NCBI RefSeq assembly: GCF_004210375.1
Contig: NC_134830.1
Span: 169,391,874-169,455,873, forward strand
Length of the DNA stretch: 64,000 bases
DNA from: Tachypleus tridentatus
Taxonomy: Eukaryota > Arthropoda > Merostomata > Xiphosura > Limulidae
Reading direction: 5' to 3'
This document shows, piece by piece, positions 33,301 through 45,300 of the stretch (the first letter of the stretch is position 1; every line of letters starts with the position of its first letter). The notes beneath the pieces were generated by a model that worked only from the letters and a program-made list of their open reading frames with translations, was not told where the DNA came from and ran no database searches. The position numbers were made by a program, and so were the translations under genes.

Positions 33301-36300
33301 TAATCTTCCAACTTTATTTTAACATAATTTTAATGTAAACCTAGAGACATTATTATTAAATTTTATTCAGGGATTTGCAACTATCGCATTAATTCCTTTT
33401 TATTGTTCTATCAGTAAGATCGTACAAACCTCTTATTTGTTAATAAGAAGTTTGTATGATCTTATACCATGGCGTATTTATCTCTTTCTGTGTTTTTCCC
33501 CGTGGGTCAGCGATAAAACTCGGGGGTGGATTCTCCGAGGTAGACCCAGCAGATAGCTTAATGTGGCTTTGCGCTAAAAAAAAAAAGCAAACAAATAACT
33601 ATGTGACTAAATTGATCGAGTGTGTGTGTACATATATATATACCGAGAGACAGATTACGATTTTACTTTCTTTTTATAAATTTTATCTGGTTGTGGGGTT
33701 AACTAACACAGTCTGAAATGCCCACAAAGCGATTATAGAAATGGATTCATAAACCATTTGCTTTAGCACTAATGTCCTTTGTAAATGGCGTGGCATGGCC
33801 AGGGGATTAACGCACTTGACTCGTAATCATAGGGTCGCGGGATCGAATACCCGTCGTACCAAACATGTTTGTTTTTTCAATAATTGGGCGTTATAATGTG
33901 ACGGTCAATCCACTATTCGTTGGTAAAAGAGTAACACGAGAAGTGGCGGTGGGTGGTGATGACTAGCTGCCTTTCCCTCTAGTTTTACTGCTAAATTAGG
34001 GACGACTAGCACAGATAGCTCTCGTATAGCTTTGCGCGAAATTCAAAAAACAAATATATAAATCGATTGAAGAGTCACCTGACATGACCCTACATTTCTC
34101 CATACTGATACAGAGATCCATTGACACGAAGATTGTTTCTCAGAATATTTAAGTTACGCAACACATCATATTGTTAAAATAAGTTTCGCCTGTTTGAAAC
34201 GATACATCAGATCAATTTCTAATCATATGAAATAATTCACAAAATTTACGTATTAGAAATGATGGTGGATATTAAATTTCATTTTATATTTATAACCACT
34301 GCGGTATAAGATGGCATCTCATGTTTGCTACCCTCTCAATTGATATCTAAAGTTTTCGAAATTTCTGTTATCTTTCAGTTCAATATGGATGCAGAGAATC
34401 GCTCAAAAAGAAAAAAAAAAACAGAGCAAAAACATACAACTTTTCCCTACTTTACATGCACACAAACGTGCTCCACTAATTGCTCGTTAAGCGCATTTTC
34501 TTGCAGGTGATTTTAATCCTGATTTCCCGAAACAGACAACTAACTGCCTTTTCTGTCAATGAAATTATGTATCAGCACGTGGTCTTTGTGTTCAAATTAT
34601 ACTGGTTCAGAGTCACGTGTGCGAGGTGCGTATGGTGAGCAACTTGGCTTTGTTTAAGTTATTGTATTATGGCACTTACTAAGCTTTCCCTTGTAAGGCA
34701 GATTCTGTAAATTTTCTAGCTTTTATTCAGATTAAATTTTGTAAAACTGTTACAGAGGTTTTAATTTTGACTTTGTTAGAGATGTATTAAGTAGTTTTTC
34801 GTTTAATTTAGAGTTTGCTTTAGTTTCAATGCGATGTCATTTCAACAGCGTAATTTTATTTTTCGTGTAGCTGACAGAGGTGTGTTTGTGGAGGGCAGAA
34901 CTGAAAAGAATAAAACCGTCATGTACCTTTTAAGCATTGACTTCTTCTTTATGATATATTTGGTCAGAGTTAGGAGAAACATAAACCTATACTCTGTAGC
35001 GTAATATTCGTTAGACCCATTGTTTAGCGAAAAGTAACAACTTGCTTGAAAGAAAAGTCATGAAACAGAAAATATTCTACCACTATCGCCCCCTAGTGAC
35101 ACAGTGGTATTTCTGCGGATTCACACTTCTAGAACACGGGTTTCGATACCTGTGGTGGGCAGAGCATTGTGTGGCTTTGTGCTTAATTCCAAATAATCAG
35201 TATCAATCAAACTCACCACTATATTGACTAATATATCAGTACTTGTCGAGAATATTTAACTTCACATTATTATTTATAACCACCACTATATATCACAATT
35301 ATATCGTTAATCGCTGTGAACATGCCATTTCATATTAGGTTCGGTGTGTCTTGTAGGGTGTTCAACTCACAACATACTGGTTGCTGAATCGAGACCCCCA
35401 CCGCGAGTATAGCGGTAAGTCTACGGATTTACAACACTAAAATCATGGGTTCGATTCCCCTCGGTGGGCTCAGCAGATGACCCGAGGTGGCTTTGCTGTA
35501 AATAAAAAAAGACACACGCTGAATCGAGACTCATAGACGAACATGCTGGCCATTTCGGCTATGGAGACAATATAATTCAATTATACTGTTCGTTTGTAAA
35601 AATTGGCGATAGATGGTGTTAATTAGCTGTCTTTCCTATAGTTTACCACTTCAAACTTAGGATTGGCTAAAGAAGACGGCCCTTGAGTAGCTTAGTGCGA
35701 AATCCAACAAACAAATACAATTTTAAGTAATTAATTAACAGCTAAAACTAAATTGTACAACTGAATAATAATGACATTTAGTTTTCTACGTACTCTCGTT
35801 ATAAAACCGTTTCTGTCTTTATCGAACACTCGAAACGCTGCAAGAAGATCTTCCATGACGTCATCTTCTGTTGATGTTTGATGTTTTGCCATCCAAGCCA
35901 TAAATTCTTCCTCGTTGATCATTCCGTCATCTAACGTTGTGATACAAAGAAATTAAGGTTAAAGATGAATGAAACTTTTATGAAAAAAAGAATACCAAAT
36001 AATACTATAATTTACATATGTGGATAAGATTCACAACTCGTTCACTGACCAAACTTATTCACCACTAGAACCTTACAGAAGTGATTAACGTGCCTGACAA
36101 AAAATAAATGATCCAAGTTTAAGTTTTTGAAATGGTAATATCGGTAGGAACACGACGTAGGAATTAGGTTTTAAATTAAAATTATTATTTATTTTTCAGT
36201 TTTATTTTATTTTTTAGTTAAGATATATTGAGTAATAATTTTACAAACAAAACTTGAAACCTCATGCAACAGCTATATCTTTCAAAATAATGAATCCACT

Positions 36301-39300
36301 TCGAATAATACACAAATAACTCACGGGTGTCATCACAACCGGTGGTTTTGTAGTATCCCTACTTTTACATACGTGACACATAGAACAACAGTAAGTTATA
36401 TTATTATATTAAATTTCTGGAGAACACACCCTCTATATTGAGCTGCCTTTGACAGCACAGAAGCTATCTGCAGCATTTCCTTATGCTTTCAATTACTTTT
36501 AAAATCCACATGTGTAGTCAAGCAGCACCACTTTGCAACTCCTTCCTTCACCCCTGTAATTGATAAGTCAAATTAATGCTAATCACAAGCGACCAGTTCA
36601 CCATTCATGTTGAATTAAGAAATCATTCAAACTTAAATATTAATAATTCCTCTTTTTCAAGTTAAATAATATTTAAAGAAGGAACATAACTGAAACCGCT
36701 CTTTCTTACCTAAAGAGCTATGGTTATTTTTTATCAATTATCTCTCCCGCCAAAAATTGGCAGAGGTTACGTTTTCGCCCCTGTGTGTGTATTTGTCAGC
36801 AAGATTTCTCGAAACCAGCTAAACGGATTTGGACGAGTGTTGGTATACATTTGGACCAACTTAGAAGCGATCCATTTTTGGAGGGTTAAATCAAGAAAAA
36901 AAATTCCTATCCGTTAATATAAGTACCAATTTTGAGACAATTTTTGCTCTGTAACTCAGTCAAAAATGACCAGATTTTGATGAAACTTAATGGACATGTA
37001 GAGCGTATTATTTGTTATTGTACTGCCCAAAATGGTTCGTGTCTGTTAATAACGACAGACATACGGACACATTTTCGTATTTTTTGAGAGCCAAATATGA
37101 ACAACACTTGGCGATGGAGGTATGCGCGTTACCGAGTACTCTCTAGTTTTTGTATCTTTTGGGGGAAAATGTTGAAAACAAAAGAAATAAACATTTTAAT
37201 CACACACACGCACACAGTTATGCCTCATTATCTATTTGTTTTAACTTTCTGAATTAATATGAAATCAAAGCATAAGAAGGATAGACTTACATCTGATAAA
37301 TAAATAAGTTTGTTCCTCGTAAACGATAAACATTTTACCAGTTAATAACTTAACAAATATGCTTTGAAATTATCTCAGATAGTGAGATAATACTGAGATA
37401 ATAGTTCAATCACACAACAGCAGTCTGTTTATCACAATACTGAGATAATAACTCAATCATACTATAGTAGTCTGTTTATCACAATACTGAGATAATAACT
37501 AAATCACACCATAGCAATCTGTTTATCACAATACTGAGATAATAACTCAATCATACCATAGCAGTCTGTTTATTACAATACTGAGATAATAGCACAATCA
37601 CACAATAGCAGCCTGTTTATCTCAATACAAAGAAAATAGCTCAATCATATCAAAGCAGTCTGTTTATCTCAATACAAAGAAAATAGCTCAATCATATCAA
37701 AGCAGTCTGTTTATCACAATACTGAGATAATAGCACAATCACACAATAGCAGTCTGTTTATCACAATACTGAGATCATAACTCAATCATATCAGAGCAGT
37801 CTGTTTCTCACAATACTGAGATAATAGCACAATCACACAATAGCAGTCTGTTTATCACAATACTGAGATCATAACTCAATCATATAAGAGCAGTCTGTTT
37901 CTCACAATACTGAGATAATAGCTCAATCTAACCATAGCAGTCTGTTTATCACAATACTGAGATAATAGCTCAATCATAACATAGCAGTCTGTTTATTACA
38001 ATACTGAGTTAATAGCACAATCACACAATGGCAGTCTGTTTATCACAATACTGAGATCATAACTCAATCATATCAGAGCAGTCTGTTTATCACAATACTG
38101 AGATAATAGCTCAATGTAACCATAGCAGTCTGTTTATCACAATACTGAGATCATAACTCAATCATATCAGAGCAGTCGGTTTATCACAATTCTGTGATAA
38201 TAGCTCAATCATACCATATAGTCTGTTTATCACAATACTGGTTTATTTTGCTGCAGTTCATTACTTGTGGAGCTCACAAATAAAATCTGGAATAGTTTTA
38301 TGTTTATGCCTTTAAGAACGCTAAATGTAAAAAAACTAACCCTCAAAAAATATAATAAAAAAATTATACGTCAGGTGTGTAGTGTTGAGTAGTAATTAAT
38401 GGATAATTGCAATATTGGTTGTATTTGTGTTTACATTTTATGTATGTGATTAATAGCGTCACAAAGTTACAAAAAGTTTGGTGTATATATGTATATTTTA
38501 GATTGTGTGTTAACAGTGGTAGTGGGTCACAACGATAATTCTACGGTTAAGAGCGATCTGCAAGTTAGAAGAGTATAAAGATGCATATTTATGAAAATCT
38601 AGTTTTAAGTGCATTTAGTCAACTACTATCGTCTGCTGCCATCTATAGGGAAATATTTGAATTGATAGATTAGCAGTGTGTGTTATTATCCGACTGATGC
38701 CAACATCTATAGTTTTGTACCTGGTTTTAAGGTTCACTTTACTTTCAGAAGTTTTACCTTATTCGACAGTTTTGGTATGTTTATAGTTGCATTTACGCGT
38801 AAATTACCTCGCCTGTTCACTTGGTGGAGCACATGTCGTATCATACCGTCACTCAACAGAATTCCGAGACTCTCTGACATAGATTTCAACTCGCTGGCGT
38901 TCACTCTACCATCATGGTTTTTATCCATAAGTACAAAAGCTGCCTTCAGTTCTATTACAAAAAGAAAAAACAACAAGTACTGAAATTCAAAATAAGTTTT
39001 AATACATTCCTCAATAAAGGGAAAAATAAGAAGAAATAAATTTAAAAAAACTGAAGCCTAACGTGAAAAGTTTGCAAAAAAAAAAAGGTTATAAAATTCT
39101 CATTTTAGTCTTAATAACCAAGTTAAACCATAGATTATGCAAATCCACTTACTAAAACACTTCGAATTACGAATAGATTATTAACGTTTGCTTCGAATTT
39201 CGCGCAAAGCTACACGAGGGCTATCTGCGCTAGCCGTTCCTAATTTTGTAGTGCAAGGCTAGAGGGAAGGTAGCTAGTCATTACCACCCACCGCCAACTC

Positions 39301-42300
39301 TCGGGCTACTCTTTTACCGACGAATAGTGGGATTGACCGTCACCGTCTGCGCTAGCCCTCCTTGATTTAACAGCGAAAGACTAGAGGGATGCTTTCTCTT
39401 CGGCTAGTCATCAGTACTCACCGCCAACATTGGAGCTACTTTGTGACTAAATAATAGTAGAAATGTCCATCACATCATAACGCCCCCACGGCTGAAAGGG
39501 CGAGCATATTTGGTATGACGGGGAATCGAACCTGCGACCCTCGGATTATGAGTCGATGCCTTAACCACGTGGCGATGCCGAGCCAATTATTAACGTAAGT
39601 AAGATAATAGCCTAATTAAAAACTACAGTTAAAAATAAAAATATAACATGCACAAGAAAAACAACTGTTATTCATAATTATATATATGGTAATAATAGAG
39701 TCAAAACATTGTTACCTAATTATTATGTGCTATGATATTTATAAGTCTAGACTCAAAGCTGTCTTTTAAACCCTTCTTAAATAAAGTATTTAACCAATGG
39801 CTCAGCGCTAAGTCTGTAAGCTTGTGACACTAAAAATTGGATTTCGATTCCCCTGATGGGCATAGCACTAATTGCTTATTGTTCAGCTATGGACTTAAAA
39901 TCATCCAAAACCAAACTTAACCCGAGTAAACTAACAAACTAACAAACACACTATGTAAGTTTATTAAGTGAACATCAAACACAAATAATTTAATATAATT
40001 CTCTCTTCATTATATTTCATCACAGTGAACAAATGTGTAACATGTGTCTGTCTCTTGATATCACCAAATACAAATACATTAATATTAAGCTAAGCTTTTA
40101 TTAACCCAAATGGATTATGAAATGTCCGGTGTTAAGCATAAATCTCTACTCATCACCAATATCTAACATTCCTAAGAATTATCATTGAGCCAATTCACCA
40201 GAGGTCTTTACTTAGGCTAACGTTCTTTTTTTTTCTCAGTTTATTGTTAAGCGCTAAGCTTCACAATGGACTACTTGTGGTGTGTCCACAACGAGCACCC
40301 AAACCTGATTTTTTTTTTAGTTACATGCCTTAATACTCATTTCTGAACCATTAAGGGTAAAATATTTGTCTTATTGATTTGTAATCATGTACAAATCTAC
40401 ACAATGGGCTGTCTGTGATCTGCCCACCACAAGTGTCGTAATCTGGTTTCTTGCGTTGAAAATCCGCAGACTAATTTGTTCTGCTACTGAGGCTCCCCTC
40501 AGGAGAGGGGGCATGACGAAAGAAAAAAAATGTGATTTTTCAACCTGAACTATACCTAATTCGTTGAATAGTTTAAGTGTTATATTCAATATTTTTCATT
40601 ATTTGGTATTTTTATTCTGAAGAACACTGAATATAACACTTGAACCATAAGAAAATGAAAAACGTGTATTAAATTTAGACAATGTTTTATATTCTTTGGA
40701 AAAATAAATCTGCGCCATCGTTATTCAGACTCGATTATATATATCAACAAATAAATAAACACGATGTAATCCTGAGGTACGTATAATAATAAATAATTAT
40801 ATTGTCCTACAATGTGTTGATAACAACCTATTTAACACACAACAGCTGCTAAGCAGCACGAATATTCCTTAATGATTTTACAGAGTTAACAACCAACAAG
40901 AAGAAACATTCAACAACATAGCCACTAAGCAACACAAATATTCCTCAATTAACAATTTGACAAAGTTAGTAACAAACAATATAACCACTAAGCAACACAA
41001 ATATTCCTCAATTAACGATTTGACAAAGTTAGTAACAAACAATATAACCACTAAGCAACACAAATGCTCATTAATTAACGATTTCGTAGAGTTAAAAATC
41101 ACTACGATGAAACATTCAACAATGTAACTCAGTAAACATTCAATAAGGAATTACAAACTTAAATACCAAGCATCACGTAGATTCCTTGGGTAGTGAAGTT
41201 ATTTGGCACAAATTTGAATAACACTACAGCGGTAAATAAACTATTTTGAAAGCTATAAAATCATGTTTGTATATAAATACAACATTAAAACAATTCTAAA
41301 CAGATATAATAGTTTAACGTTAAATCATGTTTTTTGTTTATTTGTTTTCTTTGAATTTTCAAGTGACAATAAAACGATTACGTGTCACATTACATTTTTC
41401 CTTATTCTATGACGTAACCGTATTTAAATTGAAAATAAACAACACATTATTTAACTTTTAACCATTGTGGAATACTCTGAAATAATTAAACCTAGATGAA
41501 GAAGTGCTCGTGCCTTTTGGTGATATTTTGGGATTTTTGCAACTCCATATACGGGTATTTTCAAAGATAAGTAAGACCTGTATTTGTAGGGTCATTACTG
41601 CTGCTCTAGTTAAAATGTTATACAACTATAAACCACATGCAGATAAGTAGGTACCGATTATTAGAAAAATAGCTTAACCTGTTTGTTTTCTTGAGTTTAA
41701 AAACAAGCAGTTACAAAACAACGTGGGTAGGCATTCATAATTTTACTTGTAGTTTTTGATAGATATGTTTCACATCTTTTTTTAATTCTGTAATATTTAT
41801 TTTATATTGGGGTTCAAATATTTAAACTACTTTATCTAACGTTTATACCCTGTCAAGGCTTGACAGTTTCCAGCCGTGAAGAGGTCAGTCTTGTTGGCGG
41901 TTTTCCAAAGTTTTTTTTACCATCCTTTCTCTCTCCATCATATGAATGGAAAACGTGCAGCACGCGATATTACAGTAGTTTGTAAATGGTAAGGAAGTCA
42001 CGCTTTTGTTCGAATATTTTCGAGCTAAAATTTGAATATCCCCAAAGATCAGATAGAAATTGCGTGTACGTGTAAACTGGCAGCGCATTATACAGTTATG
42101 TTTTTAAAAATAAAATGGTCACGTGCTCTAATTCTGCGAAACACGCATACGTAGAAGATGTACTTGGTGTACTTGCAGCCCTCTATGGAGAATGATTTAT
42201 CATGATTACTTTTGATTGTCCCTTTAGTGAATTTCTGGTTTTTTGAACAAGTTCAGATTCACTACGATCAGGATTAATGCAGGAAATCTACTTCCTTCTT

Positions 42301-45300
42301 GTACGAACGAAGTGCAGGACAAGTGAACTCTCGACTTTCAAATTGGTCATTCATATTAATATTGCGATAGACTCTAATAAAAATATTGAAATTACGAGGT
42401 ACGCTTTTCCTTACTCTGTTTGATTTTCTCGTGCTCGCGTGATGACGATAAGTTATTTGAAGTCTCAGTTGCGTCAGGTGTCTCATTAAAACAAAGATGT
42501 CCAATATAACAAGTTTTTGTAACTCTTCTATAAGATATACAACTTCCAGAGACTTGTACCGTTATGTCGCCGCAGAATTACCATCTCGGAATATACTTGA
42601 GAAGAAGGTTGAAATAAGCGTGCTTGAAATAATGTCTAACTTCTTAATTCGAAAACATGTTGGACAAGTTACACCTGAAACGAAGATAGTTTGTCAAGAG
42701 CGGGTTGCAGGAAGCCACTGGTTAACATCAGAAAGAGGCAGACAGTTGGAGATCATTGGATACGTTACGATGAAAGAGGAAATCTCAAGTCTAGTCTTAA
42801 TTGGAAATACTGAAAGAAGGAGAGACCGTGGAAAACAGGCCATGATGTATGTCAAGAGTTTACCCAAATGGATGAATGTATCGACTTTGGAAATATTCTG
42901 TGCCTCAAGGAGAAGAGATCTGTATAAGTCTATGGTTACCAACATCTTGGATATGGCGCATAAAGAGAAAATAGGTCAACATCTACTTAAAATCAAGAAA
43001 TGTTATACAAAGACTTCAACAAATTCATAAAAACCACTTCCTAAAGTATTTTTCTATAGTTGGTTGCTATCACAGTTCCAGGGATTTATTTCATGCTAAT
43101 AGCTAATTTTCTTCAGTTAAATGGTGAATACACGCCATACAAACTTTCTTTTAATTTAAGGCCCGACATGGCCAGGTGAGTTAAGGCGTTCGACTTGTAA
43201 TCTGCAGGTTCGAATCTCTGTCGCACCAAACATGCTTGCCCTTTCAACCGTGGGGGCGTTATAATGTTACGGTCAATCCCACTATTCGTTGGTAAAAGAG
43301 TAGCCCAAGAGTTGGCGGTGGGTGGTGATGACTAGCTGCTTTCCCTCTAGTCTTACACTGCTAAATTAGGGGCAGATAGCACAGATAGCCCTCGTGTAGC
43401 TTTGCGCGAAATTCAAAAACAAGTTACGAAATTATTTGCTAAATTTTACAACACCGTTGTTCTTAGTGGTATATGATCATTGGAGGCTGGAAAGCGAACT
43501 TCGTGAAATATATTCTATTCATTATTCATTGTGAAATGTTATTAATAATGTTTAATGATAACATTCACTTAGTTTATTATCTAAGTATAATTAGTTGTTT
43601 TTTTCTGCTCATCACGGGTGTCGAAACCCAATTTTAGCGTTGTAAGCTTGTAGATTTACCGCTGAGCCACTTGAGAGCAGTGGACTTGAGAACCATTATC
43701 TACCCATATTTTGAAATGTACTTTATAATGTCGTGTCAGTTTCATCTCTTTGGTTAGCAAACGGTAAAGATGAATCTGATACAAATATCCGCCGCTATGT
43801 AGGTTATATATCACCAGGTGTTTTCGGTGTTGTTTCTCAGTGATAAATTTTACAGTTTTTATTTTGTAATTATACACTAGTTAAATTTTTTCTGTTCTAG
43901 TAAACAATTAAATTATTTATTATTCTTAACTTTGTTCAACACAAACTGTAGCATATGATGAGACATTTTTATAAATGTAAATAAATTAACAATCTATGTC
44001 AGCAGAATATTGTCTCACGTGTGGAAAACTGCGCAGCATTTCACACAAAGGACGACATCTACATGATGATGACAACATGAATGGTCAAAACATTGTGATA
44101 AAGTTAAACGAAATTAGAAATAAATAATCCACTCAAAAACTGTACTTGTGAACTTGTATTTAAAACGACAGTTTATTAATCGGGAGGGCTAGTATATAAC
44201 AATTGAGCTTAAACTGGTAATTCAACGGACATCTAGGCCTATAACACAATAGTTTGACCAATACTACACATAAACTCGACCTTTTTGAAATCTTGTAGTT
44301 TCACTTAAATAAAAACCAATGTGTGTCACATTACATTTGATTTTTTTCGAAACAGGAGTTATAAAAGCTAACATGCATTTATTTAGAAAGAATAGTTCGA
44401 ACACTGCCCATTTTTATTTTAATGACAGGGTACAAGAGGGCCAAGGGCATAAAATTGAAAATGAAAGTAAAAATATTGATTCTATTTTTGATTAAAATCA
44501 TTTCTGAATTTAAACTGGTAATTCAACGGACAGCTAGGCTGATACAACATGACAGTTTGACCAGTACTGCATATTTGTCTACCGGGACATTGTTTTATTT
44601 GTTTTCGGAATTTCGCGCAAAGCTACACGAGAGCTATCTGCGCTAGCCGCTCCTAATTTAGCAGTGTAATACTAGAGGGAAGGCAGCTAGTCATCACAAC
44701 CCACTGCCAACTCTTGGGCTACTCTTTTACCAACGAATAGTGGGATTGACCGTAACATTATAACGCTCCCCCGACAAAAAGGGCGAGCATGTTTGATGCG
44801 ACGAGGGTTCGAACCCGTGACCCTTGGATTACGAATCGAACGCCTTAACCCACCTGGCCATGCCGGGCCTTACAGGGACATTTAGAACACACTTGACGTG
44901 ACCTTACCTAACACGACTTGAACTGAACTTGCTTCAAACATTAAAGCCAAGAACGTGGTCTGACACATTTTAACCTATACAATGCTGTTGAAAGATTTCT
45001 ACATAGAGAAGAAACAGCGCTTGAATTTTTACGTGTAGTATGTAACGTGCTAGTTTACCATTCAAAGTCTTTTCATGTTTTTTTATATGATGAGTATTAA
45101 TGAATAATAAAATAAAATATATGCTATTAGTGTGATGCAATTATCCACAATCTTTTCATATTTGTTCAGCTGCAATCTAAATATCCTGGTAGATCGCACG
45201 CTATAGTGGCACCGCGAATTGTTTAGTACGTAACGAACTTCTCGTAGCGCTAAGTAATTCATTACAATACGATTTCTCTATTCACAAAACTGAAATAACT

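Noticed and set aside
37380-38240. CRISPR-like array
   Set aside because: The units are contiguous 47-bp tandem repeats without unique spacers, in an animal genome.
40878-41102. 74-aa minus-strand frame with repeated LCCLVVILFVTNF
   Set aside because: Translation of a 63-bp tandem repeat, not a membrane protein.
44060-44110. Another hammerhead-like core (atgatgatgacaacatgaat, ggtcaaaacattgtg)
   Set aside because: The first block lacks CTGANGA and no arms or Penelope sequence flank it; too degenerate to call.
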